A program made the translations under genes and the position numbers. The notes under the pieces were generated by a model. It worked only from the letters and a program-made list of their open reading frames with translations, was not told the origin of the DNA and searched no databases. From assembly GCA_003255025.1 (NCBI GenBank), contig QANY01009387.1, forward strand, positions 1,054,001 through 1,118,000: DNA of 64,000 bases, written 5' to 3'. How positions within the stretch are numbered: position 1 is the first letter of the stretch; each line of letters begins with the position of its first letter. The DNA is from Datisca glomerata (lineage: Eukaryota; Streptophyta; Magnoliopsida; Cucurbitales; Datiscaceae). Shown here piece after piece: positions 1 to 12,187 of the stretch.

Positions 1-769
1 TATCTTCATTTCAGACATGGAGTCAGTCTCTTCAAGGAGCAGTCTCCCAAGACTCCTCAAGAAGAGGAATACATGAGAAAGATTCCCTATGCCTCAGCCG
101 TAGGAAGTCTCATGTACGCGATGCTTTGCACTAGGTTAGACATTTGCTATTCCGTGGGCATGATGAGTCGTTTCCAATCTAATCCTAGAATCGAGCATTG
201 GAATGCCGTCAAACATATCCATTAAGTATCTGAGGAGAACAAAGAACTACATGCTCGTGTATTCAAGTACTGACCTAAATATGATGGGGTATACTGATTC
301 TGATTTTCAAGCAGACAATGATTCTAGGAAGTCCACTTCAGGATTGATGTTCATCCTGAAAGGTGGAGCAGTTATATGGAGAAGTATCAAGGACTCTTGC
401 ATTGCTGATTCTACCATGGAAGCTGGTGGCAGCTTGTGAAGCTGCTAAGGAGTGTATGGTTTTGAAAGTTCTTGAAGATTTTGGAAGTTGTTCTAGAAAG
501 CTGATAAGCCCATGACACTTTATTGCGATAACAGTGGGGTTGTAACAAACTCGAAGGAACCAATGAGCCACAAAAGATCCAAACACCTAGAGCATGAGTA
601 TCACCTGATTAGAGACTTTATTCAGCGTGGAGACGTTGTAGTAACACACATATCGACGGTCAACAACTTGGCAAATCCATTCACGATGACTTTAAGTGGT
701 AAAGTTTTTTATGGTCATCTGGAGGGTATGGGGATACGAGATTGTACACTTCTACTTCAGTCCAAGTGA
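1..769 (+). pseudogene. Ty1/copia polyprotein C-terminus: RT tail and RNase H, frameshifted
   Basis: This is the end of a copia pol gene, which would encode the last part of reverse transcriptase and RNase H. Reading starts before the window. The block around 75-210 matches the conserved RT tail (YASAVGSLMYAM, then TRLDICYSVG). A one-base shift near 213 moves the reading to the next frame (203-439, KYLRRTKNYMLVY, GYTDSDF, STMEA). A second shift after 420 leads to the last block, 512-769, which contains YCDNSG. RNase H acidic residues are present in GYTDSDF, STMEA and YCDNSG. The expected Asp in the ADPFTK-like motif is Asn (ANPFTM). It runs straight into a purine-rich tract and a C1 LTR, so it is the 3' end of one element. 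It is not functional. Confidence 0.9.
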
Positions 770-773
770 GAGA

Positions 774-2779
774 TGGTTGGAACTATGTCCATAAGGTAGA
801 GTGTAATAACTATTTATGTGTATTTAATTAATTCTCAGATATTTTATATTACTGAATTTAATTAATAAATAAAAAATTTTCTTTAATTAAAGTGTGTTTA
901 TAATTTACTCAAGTCTTGGAACTATTATCAATGTAAGAAGAGTAAAGACATATGAGTCTTCCAGACAAACTCTTCCGAAATAGTTCAGAAAAATTATTCG
1001 TAGTCTTAGGATCGACAGGGCAATTGAATCAGATTACGACTATTAGGTTGAACCAATGGATGCCAGTCTTGGAGCATGGGAGTGAAGACTTAAATGGTTA
1101 ACCTAGACGTGTTATGGAACATGTTAAAGAGACTGGTAACAAATTAGTTTAGAGCAAAAACTGTTTATTTAGCTCTAAATCTAATTGTTACACCTTAAGG
1201 GTATTTTTGAAATTATCTTAATTCTGAGGTGAATACGTAGCTTGACTTAGTTACTTGCGATCTTTGATATCTCAAATGGGTGAATTCATTTTGGCGGACA
1301 ATATCTTGGCTGTTGAGTTCGTAATTCAACTATGTTGAAGTTATGTGATTCACATGTATGGAAATTTGTGGTTGGATTGCGAAAGCAACAATATCATCTT
1401 ATGCTTTATTGATGTATGTGTGAATAAATAAATCGGGCATGATATTCAATGAATTGAGTCATTGATTAAGACTTGTGAATTGTACGAGACAATTCACTAT
1501 TATGTCTTTCTTATTCACAGCCAATAAATGAGTTAAGAAAATAATAACAAGAGGGGTAAAACGAAAATTTTACACCCCGCTCTTGTTATTGATATTCGCG
1601 ATGGGTGATATGTTAAATTATTCTGTGGACCGTGAAATAAAATAATTTATTTGCACTAACAAAAAATGTGGCGCGCATGAGTCGAGAGTTGATTCGACAT
1701 CGAAACTATAATGCAGTGGTACGATGTCAGGATTAAATAGTTAATGATTTATAAAAAAAATTCGTCGGATATTTGAATTCTATAGATTTGTTCATGTGGG
1801 CCCATTCGGTCTCAGGAAAGCTCATGAGAACAGGAATAGAAAAAAATGATATCAGTTGGACCAAAATATATTTTGGTGTCAATGTGTATTTCCTACACTC
1901 ATATGTGATAGATGTTGTCACTTAATTAGTTAAATGTTATTAATTATATTGAAATTAATTTATTTATTATTTTATAATTATTGGATAATTAGTAAATAAC
2001 AAAAAAATTAATTAATTGATAGAGATCAATTAGGTTTATCAATTGGATTGATGAATTTTGATACAACACAATTTCTAAGAGAATATATACAAAATTCGGC
2101 CATTGTGGTTATTTTGGGATTAATTTTCAGAAATTTAAAATACAAGGGTATATTTACAAATTCTTAAAATTAATAACTATGTATATGTGATAGCAATTTG
2201 ATTGCCACAATGAAATTGTATTAGATACAACATATCTCTAGAACACAGTAATTGATACTGATCAATACAGTGTGTAATTACAACATATCTCTAGAACATA
2301 ATAATTAATACATGTTATTGCCGAATTTCAAATTGAAGGAAGAAAATTTGATTTTTCTTATTCAATCGTTTTGAGAGATCACACTCAGTTCCTAAATAAA
2401 TTCTTACGAGATATATTTTTAAAATTAACGAGTAGTTATTGGTGTGAAGAAATTTTGAAAAATTGGTTCTTGAATATCGTACTTGGTTTTGGTTCTTGAA
2501 GATCAAGCTTGAAGATTTGGATCTTGAAGTTTGAAGAACGTGAAGAAGAAATACAAGGATTCCACCAATTCAGAAAATCTCCGATACATCACAAATGTGA
2601 AAACTGTTTCAACCTTTTTCTATTTATTTCACTATTTGATATGCATGATCGTTTGTTGTTTTGGTTTTTAATTATACAATTTGATTAAAAAAGTATTAGA
2701 AATTTTTTTGATACTCCTCCCATGAACCATTCGTGATTCAAGCTTGTTTTTCTTTAATTTTAAAACCAATGATCCATCA
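774..2779 (+). repeat. 3' LTR of copia family C1 (about 2.0 kb)
   Basis: The copia pol end is followed by the purine-rich tract AAGTGAGAGA and then TGGTTGGAAC, a mutated TG start. The block ends at CCATCA (2779). The same sequence recurs at 50760-52708 and, truncated, at 57672-59275. At 52708 the copy is followed by a tRNA-Met primer-binding site, which fixes the family's LTR end. No TATA box was assigned with certainty. Confidence 0.85.
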
Positions 2780-3182
2780 CTTTGAAGAATAGTTTTTTTC
2801 ACATATATGTAAAAACATTTACAATTACCAAACGACACACTATTATGACTGAACTTCTTTAGGAGGATGAAGTGACATCGATTCCTTATAAGTTTGTCAA
2901 GTGCCGTCTATCGTGACACTTGCTAAACCTAATCACACATGTCTCCTCGCCACGTAATCAAACCCTTAATATTTTCTATCTTTCAGCAGGTCACTTAGCT
3001 TTTGGTGGAAAAACTTTGACGGCTCTTAGTTCATCGGGGATATCCAGTATATTTGATCACCAAAGAGATGAATTGGTTCGGCATAGACTGCGATGAACGT
3101 TTCTGCAGTATAATAATTTGAGTATAATGAATAAGCTAGAATGTAGCTCTTCGGGCAGCTGCCAATGCATACCAACATGGTA
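2780..3182. other. Unassigned spacer with an exon-like stretch
   Basis: This lies between the C1 LTR and the start of LTR X. A pyrimidine tract and AG near 2975-2990 precede about 130 bp that stays open on the plus strand apart from one stop. I do not recognise the translation. It may be a host-gene remnant or simply chance. Confidence 0.2.
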
Positions 3183-6100
3183 TGTAACACCAAAACTAAA
3201 CTTGCATTCAATTATTTGTTTAATTGATAATCGTTGCATCAAATTCTCATGATTATTGATTTACTATTTAATATGAATTAATTAAATATTTTACAGATGA
3301 ACTCTTCAAGTTGCTCTAACTACTTAAATGTTCCTAAGTTAAATTTTAAAGTGATTTATATTGATTTTTCGTAATTATTTATCGATGTTGATAAGTACTG
3401 AGTAAATTGATTATTTGAGTATGTAAACAATTATTCAAATAAAGAAAAATAAAATTTATGGTAACGAATCAGATTTTGGATGATTCATCATGCAACCTCT
3501 TTGTTAATTCTATATGATGATTGTACAAATTTTTACGTTGGTTGGTCGTGTACTATATTTTCTTAATTGTTTCTTTTAGCCAAAACAATCTTTTTGACCA
3601 TGCAATTAGATTTAAATATGCTGTGCATAATAGTGAATTAGAAAGTGATTGTGGTAAGATCCTATTTGCGTATGATCATCTCTCCAATTTTCCCTCATCT
3701 CATAAATCAAAATCATTTGAAGTTGGACTCTTTTAATTCCCCTTTTATCGCCAACAAATCAATCTTTTGTTTGAATTTTGGGAACCATTTGTACGTCTCT
3801 TCTGTTATCACACAAAAAGAAAGAAAAAAGAAAAGAAAGAGTGATTTGGCAATCTCTAATCTCCTAAAGATTTGCCAACAACTTAAAAACTGCCATCACT
3901 TTAACCCTGATAGCTAATTATATGTAAACATCCTTAACCTAGCCGACTTTGGGCTCAAAGTACGTACCGTCATTCTCATCACTACGGATTGATTGTCCCT
4001 ACCTAACTACATGGTAGTGATCTAGGGAGCGCAATTGCTAGAGCACGAGAATGAATAGTAATGATTTCGGCAAGAGCAGCGAATTTTCTATGATGCCTAC
4101 ACATTGAGAAAGAAAAATAGTTTTTTGGTCCTTTGTGCTCCACCTCGCTTCCACCGCTACACAAGGCTCCTTAGAAAGATCTACAATTTTGACTAACCCT
4201 CACTAACAACGCCATTTCCACGAAGGAGACCTTGTTTGGTTTTCCTTTTTATCTTTCCATCAACAATAGTTGTATCTAAGTCTCATTACTAAGTGAGACG
4301 AGAATGGAAAAAAATCAAGGTGTTTAGAGAGAGTTCAAGTTTTAAGCAATATATGCATGTTATTTAAATCTCAAGTCTATCTATTTTTCTTAGTTTGATT
4401 CTTGATGGGTTTAGTACTATAATATGAACATATATTAAGAGGAAACAAATAATCGATTGAGGTTAGTATAAACCTAAAGTGATTTCTTTTATGCTTTTAG
4501 TGTGATTCCTCAAAGTTCAACGTTTTATTATATGAAAAATATATTATTTCTAGTAACTCTTATTGAATGATTCAATTTACAGAGATTATGTATTCTCGGA
4601 AGTACAAAATCTTTAACTTTCTTATTCTTGATTTTATAGTGTTCAAGGATGAAATAATTAATGGTAAATGAATATGATATTTTTTCATGTTTAAAATATT
4701 AAAAATCGAACCTTGAATAATTTATATGCAACATACTACTATGCACTTACACATGTGAGATAAATTGCCTAATCCTATTAATTATTTGAGTTTGTTGTAA
4801 TGATTTATTGCATTCACGAGTTAATGGGTTAAAGCTTAACTTTCATGTCTGTATGATATTTTATTTGTATGAAAAGACTTCTTTTCAAGTTCGAACGAAA
4901 ACAAGATTTTAGTCATAGTTTTTTTTTTCAAAAACTGTATTTTCTGACAGCTTATGAAGTGAGTAGAATTTCTCTAAACAAATGAACTCGTCTAAATCCG
5001 AAACTTTTATAGCATGATTTTAAGTTATGGATCCATATACTGTTAAAATTTCAGAAAATCTTGACATGATTTTACATGTCTAAAATTTCGTCAAACAATA
5101 GAGTTTGCTGTAATTTTTCTTAAAAACTATCAGAAAGAGGTTTTATGAATTCTAAGGATTTGTTTTAGGTTTATTCAACCAAAGAATTTATATTGGTGTT
5201 TTTGATAACTTTCTAAATATGGTCGTTAAGGTTTGATATTAATGAATATATGTTGACTGATGAGAATGTTTGAGAAAGTTATGTTTTACCGAAAGAGTCA
5301 TCAAAATTATATATATAATATTTAGGCTCACCAAATCATGTTGAACTTGTTATTCATATAGATTTTAGTTTGAATTAAACATGCTACTATCATTAATGTA
5401 ATATAATGTTCGAGTTAAAATAAAAAGACCCTGTTATGAAGTTTATTAGATTTTAATAGTTTTAATGTTAGTTTTGTGAAGAAATAAAGAGTGTGCTATT
5501 AAAGAATAAGAACTCAAATCAATTTTAGGTTTTCTTACGTGTACTATTTAGGGTTCTTATTCTTGATTAAAGACTCAATTTTCACTCTCTACCTTATATA
5601 TCTTAAACAGTTAAGTTTGTAATTTATCTTCAATAACTATTTGAAGAATTTATAAAATATTTTAATGCGTTAAAAAGTTTTCGGCACCCGGAGCATTGGC
5701 GACTCAAAGTATTCTGTATTAATTTGGTTTTGCTAAGGACGTCAGGTAAGTAGAATTTTACGCATACTTGAGTGTTTATTATACGCTGAAAATTATGATG
5801 AGTGATTGTATGTCGTGGTGCTCTCGTTTGATTCATTGTATGTGAATCACACATATGTGATCATTTCTCTTGCGTGATTTTACGCTTAATTTTATATTAT
5901 TATACTATTAATGATGTGTATATATATCGTTGCAATAAAGAATGTGAATATGTGCATACGATTACACATTAAGGTTTATAAAATGAAAATAATAAATAAA
6001 TAAAGATTTAAATATTAATGTTAATGAATGATCGTATGCCTTGTCCAGCAATACAGCTAAGGGTCCGATAGTCGAACATGTTTCCGTAATAATGACCCAT

Positions 6101-6290
6101 CACCTCTGATTGGCTAAACATTACACACGTGAGCTCGCGAGTAAAGTAAAGAAAGGAAGGTGATCAAAAGAATGCATGGAAAGAATGTAATGCTGATGCA
6201 ACGAAAATATTGCGATATAATGATTTATAAAGTGTAAGTCAAGCTTATGTTAATGATTTAAATAGATTGGATGGGCATGTGTTTACTATG
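3183..6290 (+). repeat. Gypsy LTR family X, plus-strand copy, cut off by a gypsy Y insertion
   Basis: It begins TGTAACACC at 3183. Stretches at about 3200-3330, 5690-5790 and 6030-6170 match the minus-strand LTR at 42160-44348 in the same order. Examples are the segment with GGTTTTGCTAAGGACGTCAGG and the GTGAGCTCGCGAGTAAAG block. It stops at 6290, where the TGTAATACCC terminus of family Y begins. This copy is about 1 kb longer than the other over the shared span, so it holds an extra insertion or the other has a deletion. The middle (about 3450-5100) is AT-rich and otherwise unassigned. Confidence 0.6.
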
Positions 6291-7985
6291 TGTAATACCC
6301 CAAGCAATCGTTGTGTATCGATTCCGTAAGCCCTTGAATTTTCTCCTTCTCTCTTTCAGTTTTTCTCCTATTTCTCTCTTTGATTCTTCACTCCCATGCT
6401 CTGCTTTTCTTTGGTTCTCTTTTATGGCTGGATCATTTTCTTTGGAATGTAGTTGTTCGTCTTCGTTGCTATTGTCATTGGTAAGCATTGCTTTTCTTCT
6501 TCATCTTTCTTTCGCTCTTCCTTTCTTGGTCTCTGTATGAACTGCAGCTGGGTTTGCGACCCAGTTGGTTTTGACCCGACTCTACCTAAAAATCTTTCAA
6601 TCTGAACCGGTAAAGCCAACCCAGACTAAACTGGTTCAACCCAACCGGACCGAACTAGTCTAGCTCAGTAGAACTGATCTGGTTCGCACCGAACGAACCT
6701 AGTTGAACCGATCCGCACCGCTCGATCAGATCATTACCCAATTTATTTTTCATCATTCCGCCATTGTTCGCTCTTCTAATTAATTAAATAATGTTAGTTA
6801 TTATCTGAATATTTGGTGATATGGAATCTGTGAATTTCAGGTCAATAGTTGCTGAATTTTATTCATATCAATAAATATAAGTGGACTTATGTAGTACTTT
6901 GATTCATAAATCATGACTATAGCTTATTTAATTTAATATTACTTTATTAAGTTCTTTTTGTTGCTATCAAATGTTTTATTTATTTTTTCATATCATGATA
7001 AAGTTAATTACTATGTTACGTATGATTACATTTTCAGTTTTACACACGTTAGATATAATGTTTATGTTCATGAATAAGCTACATGCTAGTCAAGAATATA
7101 AGATACCATGAGTCATGAAATTAAATCAAGTGAAATGATAAATAAATAAAGAGTAGACTTAGACACATTCCTTAGTTATAAAGTAACAAGACTGTTCACG
7201 TCATATTATCAGCTATACGGTTGGGTGTCACCATGTTCATGTTAGCGTCCTTAAGGTTCAAATAACCTTAAGTGACACCAGCTTCAGGACACTAATTCCG
7301 TCATGTTCATGTTACAAGTTGAAGTCTGAATTAGTTTTGGTTAGGTTGTTAATTGGGGAATATGTCTAGTCGAATTATGATCAGACAAGTTACAAGTACA
7401 AGTTCAAGTTACATGATATCTATGAATTCAACTATGTTAATTACAAGTACTTTATGTGATTTAATAACCAAGTGAATATGTTGAATTATATTTGCATGAG
7501 TTACTTGTTTATGTTTATGACATGTGAAGCTTATTAGTATGTAAGTTTACTTACTAAGTATTTCAATATTTACTCCCTCATAGATGATTGCGTTGCAAGT
7601 GATGACGAGCAGTAAGAGTGAGGGGCTGTCATAGTCAGCGAAATTTGGAAATTTTCAATTATTCATGATTATAAGACATTAGAAAGATATTTTTCGTTAA
7701 GTACAGTTAATACACAAATTTATAAATTTTCATGTTTTATTTTACGTTTATATGCTTAAGTTTTCATGTCACATGGATTTTTCACATTGACTTTATTACA
7801 TATTTAATACAACATTTATTATAGTTTATTGAATAAATATTTTTATATAACTTTAGGCATCCACTATATAATGTTAAAGTTAGGATAAAATTACAATTTT
7901 TAATTTGAGGATTTTCTTAAAATTAGGGTTTCATTTGAATTATGAAATTATATGTATGTTTAACCCTTGAGGATTAGACACTACA
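6291..7985 (+). repeat. Gypsy LTR family Y, copy 1
   Basis: It starts TGTAATACCCC and ends in a decayed terminus (CTACA) next to a degenerate primer-binding site (TTGGTATC). From about 6310 on it aligns with 17623-19314 and with the solo LTR 60297-61838. About 350 bp just after the first 14 bp is missing relative to copy 2. The span 6600-6725 is rich in AACCGG-like motifs, a feature of all three copies. Confidence 0.8.
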
Positions 7986-8461
7986 ATTTGGTATCTATAG
8001 ATTCTGTAGACATTTCGTAACAAAAAGTATAGCACTCGCTCACTCTGCTCCTCCCTCACCTTAAAGGTCAGGTACGTATAAGATGATTGTCTCAAATATC
8101 GAATAAGTACGTCTATGTTGTTATGTTTACGTATGATATGTTTATGTCACACTTATGTATGATGCATGTGATAATATTTAAACACGTACAATAAGTTTTG
8201 AGTTTCATCATAGTACCGTGATGATTTCCTCAAGATGTGACAATAATGATTATGGTTGTTTGCCATTGAATATGTTTAGCAATGAAGGCTTCATAATAAT
8301 AAGAACTTAGCATTGAAAGATCATTATTACAATTTTGACTTTAGATGACAGTTACATCTTTGATACAATGACAACTCTATAAAATCTATCAAAGTGAAAT
8401 AGTGTAGGGTGGAGTAATTCGGGTAAGATGACAGATCAAAATTAGCTATCATAAATGTGTT
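7986..8461 (+). other. Start of gypsy Y internal region (decayed PBS and leader)
   Basis: Roughly the first 75 bp matches the sequence after LTR Y copy 2 at 19315-19390, including the ATTTCGTAACAAAAAGTAT stretch and the CACTCTGCTCCTCCCTCACC stretch. This marks it as internal leader rather than flank. The PBS is mutated to TTGGTATCTATAG. No coding sequence is visible. It ends at the CACTA-like terminus. Confidence 0.6.
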
Positions 8462-8471
8462 CTCTACTATA

Positions 8472-9130
8472 ACAATGGGTAGTCAATATAACTTCTTATT
8501 ATGGCAGTTGAAAAAAATCTGTCATTGTTTTATGGTGTAAAAAAATTTACTATTTACCTCAAAGTTCATTTTATTTACAAAAATGTCACACTATATAATC
8601 AATCTAAATCTAATTTTACTTTTACTCTGTCATTTTTGTCTTCTCGGCGGCCGTCTCTAGTTACTCTATCCCTTTCCCTCTACTCTCCCTCTCCCCCCCT
8701 CTCAATCAAAACTAGAATTTCTCACAAATGCCCTAATAGCTTCGATTTAGACATGAAGTCAGCGTACCTGAGAATCCCTCATTTTCATTCTTTTATCCTT
8801 CACGTTCTTCACGAGCGCAGACCCTCACCTCGAATCCTAGATAGTCTTTTTCCCCTTCTCATTCCTTCTTAATTTCTTCAGAATAGCTCGAGCTCGACGC
8901 CTACACTTCGACGAGGATAAGTTCATACCTCCTCCCACATCTTCATTCTGTCCGAATCCAGTCCAGAGAAGCTCCATGCCTTCACTTCAATGGTGATAGT
9001 TTCAGAGCTCCTCTCCCAACACAAGCTTTCATTCTGTCCAGATCTAGAATAGCTCACTCCTTCATTTTATCCATTGATGCATACAGTAGATCTTAGAGGA
9101 GAGTGATGCCTAAACGTAAATAATAGCATC
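8472..9130 (+). other. CACTA interior, left part; no gene recognised
   Basis: It is pyrimidine-rich at 8630-8710 and resembles a plant 5' UTR. A 123-codon open frame at 8501-8872 has low-complexity composition and no recognisable domain. It may be a captured 5' leader. I see no supported gene. Confidence 0.3.
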
Positions 9131-9180
9131 TTGATGCCTCGACGCCTTGATGCCTCGACGCCTTGATGCCTCGATGCTTG
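9131..9180 (+). repeat. 16-bp tandem repeat, about three copies
   Basis: The unit TTGATGCCTCGACGCC is repeated about three times with one or two changes. Confidence 0.8.
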
Positions 9181-9486
9181 AGATAGAATTCTAGATCTGC
9201 GTAATACTTATTTAGTACTGGTTTAGTTGGTACATTTAGATCTTTGTAATATTGATTTAGTTCTAATTATAGTTGATTTAGTTGGTTTATATCTTTTTGG
9301 ATCTAATTTAATTGCTCATTGCTGAGTCTTGTGGATGTATAATCTTTTGTTGTAATGTTTATCTTAATAGCCTTGAATAACAGGACTTCTGAACCTGGTT
9401 TTGGATGGTCTTTTGATGTTTATTTTTATATTGTTCTGTATTATTTATATTTTTAATTTGTTGCTATATATTACTGGTCATGACAG

Positions 9487-11437
9487 AGTGCAATGGAATA
9501 TGTATTCGGTTCAACCTTTATTTGCTAAAATACTGATGCTGCAAAAGAGGTATATTGTTTCTTTTCTAAGTTAGAGTAATATTTAGTTCAATTCTTTGTG
9601 GTGATTTTCAATTTAACGATTGGATGTTCTGAAGTTTGTTGCCATTCTATGTTCACATATGTAGCTGCATTCTGATACATACATGACTAGTCTTGATGGT
9701 CTAATTTAGGATTTTGGTTTCTTTAAGTACATTTTTAAGATGGAATGCATGTGGATACTTGATGGGTTTAGGACTTGACATTTCAATCTGTCTCTATGGC
9801 CTCAACATGCATATATTCCATTACTTATTGTCTTCATGTTCCACATTAAAGTATTATGGATTAGTTTATAGTTTTAACTTAAAAAAAATTGGAAGAATTT
9901 TGGTATAAGTTGGAGAACTTTAACTAGTGCTCTTTCAAGTCTGTTGGTTGGCAGCCTTGAACTCAGATATCAATTGCCGTGAACAATTAAATGTTAGATC
10001 CATTTTAACTTGGCTGGCATGAATTATATTGTATCATGACCATTTTGGAAGTTAGTATAACATGTACGCATTAGGGATGCCATTTTTAGGTGATAATATG
10101 TTGGCCTTTATGATTTATCTCATGTTTCCTAGAGATTTCATGAAGTAAATAATTTGGGTTGCGACAAAACCCAAAAAGTAACATAGTGAGTATGTGATGC
10201 TGCTTCTTGATACCTGTAACTCAAGTGATAGTTTATGATATATTTCCCTTCCTTCCCAAATATGATTTATTGATATATCTTGTTTCTTTTGCATTTTATA
10301 GGTTACTTTAGATAAGGATGTTCGCATTCCAAGTGTCACCCTTGAAGGTGATATCTTTTATCCAAGTGGTCTTCTAATTGGTGGAAGTCGCAAGTATACA
10401 TCATTACTTTTGTTTCTTCTGAGTTGAATTTATATGTTATATTGTTACTACGAACATATAAGTCGATGGCTCCACTCCCAAAGATTAGCTTACTTGTTTT
10501 ATGTTATACAATGTCCAAGCGATAGTGGTTGTTGTTTACCTTGAAAAAGTAGCGCACTCCACTGAGTGGATAGAGCTAATATCATTATCGTGTTATAAGT
10601 TGAGCTTGAATGCTATCGTAGTAGTATAAACTTTCTAGTTCTAGCTACTTAGCTTTATATGACAATCTGGCTTCATAGGGGTGGTGGTGATCTGTAGAGG
10701 TAACTTCATGATCTCACTGGGGCTGAAGCAAAACTAACCATACATCAGAAGAGATGGTCTAAAATCAAAGCAAACGTAGACCTTTATTTTATTTTCTCTG
10801 ATGAATTAGAAGGAAAGATGTATAATTATTCTTGGTAGTGGTACATTTTAGACACAACTACAGCTCGAATATGTTGAGGTATATATTTTACTTGTTTGCG
10901 ACTGTCTTTATTTATAACATTGAGTGTAAGAGCCTTTATCAAGAATCTCATATGATTGTTATTTCCAACTCAAAAATAAAGAACACTTTAAGTGTTGATG
11001 ATGAATGCAAATAAAATACTAGCATTTTATATGAAATGCTTCTTCATTTGCCACAACAAATTTGTCCAAATCTAATTGTTGCTGAATACTCTTGCCTTAA
11101 ATCTTTTAATAAGAATAAATTTATTTCTTTTGTTGCTAGTTCATGCCTCTTCAGAAAAAGTATACAGACTTGAAGAAACAATTAAAGCTAAAACTGTATG
11201 ATCTTTCACTATTTCAGGGAAGAGTTGAGCAAAATGAGCATTATAAGGTTAGTTTTCTCTCTCTCTCTCATAATCGTCAACCCTGTGTCTAAATCATTAT
11301 CGTCTCTTAGCTTAAACTTTGAATGTTTGTATTCTATTACTTTACTTTCTTTTCCCTTTGATACTATCTAGCTTGGTGAATTAGTAAAGAAGATTGAGCA
11401 CGACCTTGAAGAAGCAAAATCTGCTGCAAAAGAAAAG
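9487..11437 (+). pseudogene. SMC2: SMC2 (condensin subunit) hinge-region fragment, five exons, broken
   Basis: SMC2 is the condensin ATPase arm protein. This piece covers the end of the hinge and the start of the second coiled coil. Exons with consensus splice sites are 9487-9549 (SAMEYVFGSTF), 10302-10393 (VTLEGDIFYPSGLLIGGSR), 10679-10775 (GGGDL then LHDLTGAEAKL), 11140-11247 (MPLQKKYTDLKKQLK, YDLSLFQGRVEQNEH) and 11372-11437 (LGELVKKIEHDLEEAK). The hinge-end signature SVTLEGDxxxPSGLLxGGSR is diagnostic of SMC2. Stops break exon 1 (TAA at the expected Lys) and exon 3 (TAG and TAA). The last donor is GC, not GT. Neither the N- nor the C-terminal ATPase parts are present. It is a partial genomic copy, probably captured by the CACTA element around it. 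Confidence 0.85.
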
Positions 11438-11734
11438 GCATGTGTTTGGGAACTGCTTCATAAATATTTGGGGTTTCTAATTAACTATGGCATGTGTTTG
11501 GATGAAGCCTTTAGGACTGTACATCTGTGAAATAAAAAAAGGAGTCCAACTGTTATAAAAGTTGATCTCAAGAGTCGGGTCTAGAGCAAAGAACCACTCT
11601 TTAAGGAAAGTTCACTACTTTTGCTGGTTCTTAGGCCATTATAAGGTAAATAGCCCTGACTTGGTTGAAAACGACACAAGAACATGGATTTATCTCCCTC
11701 TTTATGCATAATGTTTCTGAAGAGCAGTGAAAAT

Positions 11735-12040
11735 ATATATCCTCTTTTCATCCGTCACCCTTTCGTTTCTTCTTTATGGAATCGATTGAGGTCGAAGCTT
11801 CATTTGAGTTGGGTTTTCTTTTCAAGTTTCCAGAAAAGCTCATGATATTGTGGTGCACTAGTGTAACTACTATTTTGTGGTGTCTTTGGTCTGAGCGGAA
11901 CATGAAGAATTTTTAGGATTCTATCGAGGATTTGGAGTTCTTATGGTATAAGATTCATTTTTCGACTGATAGAATATCAAAGAGTTCAAGAATTTACCTC
12001 TATTTTCAATTAATTCTGATTGGTTAGATGCTTATAAAGA
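11735..12040 (+). pseudogene. LINE-type zf-RVT C-terminal fragment
   Basis: One plus-strand frame reads LFIRHPFVSSLWNRLRSK, with a shift to ILWCLWSERNMKNF. This is the pattern of the zinc-finger (zf-RVT) tail of plant LINE reverse transcriptases. It is interrupted by stops and has no poly(A). It lies between the SMC2 and TRAPPC8 fragments, where it may have been in an intron of either source gene or joined separately. Confidence 0.5.
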
Positions 12041-12187
12041 TAAAAGTTCATTTTTAGTCCTTTTGATGTTCGGTTAGGATGCCTTTTCCTCCTATTTTTG
12101 TATTTGTTTATCTTTAATGGAAGTTTCAGTTTCTTATAAAAAATGAGTTCTTCTCTAATATATGTTTCTATTCTTGTTTATGTTTAG

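Noticed and set aside
2880..3180. Host gene exon
   Set aside because: One stop, no recognised protein and only a weak acceptor. Kept as an unassigned stretch.
8501..8872. 123-codon plus-strand open frame
   Set aside because: Low-complexity Ser/Leu/Pro content from a pyrimidine-rich tract; no domain and no splice context. Treated as CACTA interior.
9487..11437. Functional SMC2 gene
   Set aside because: Only hinge exons are present and three stops disrupt them.
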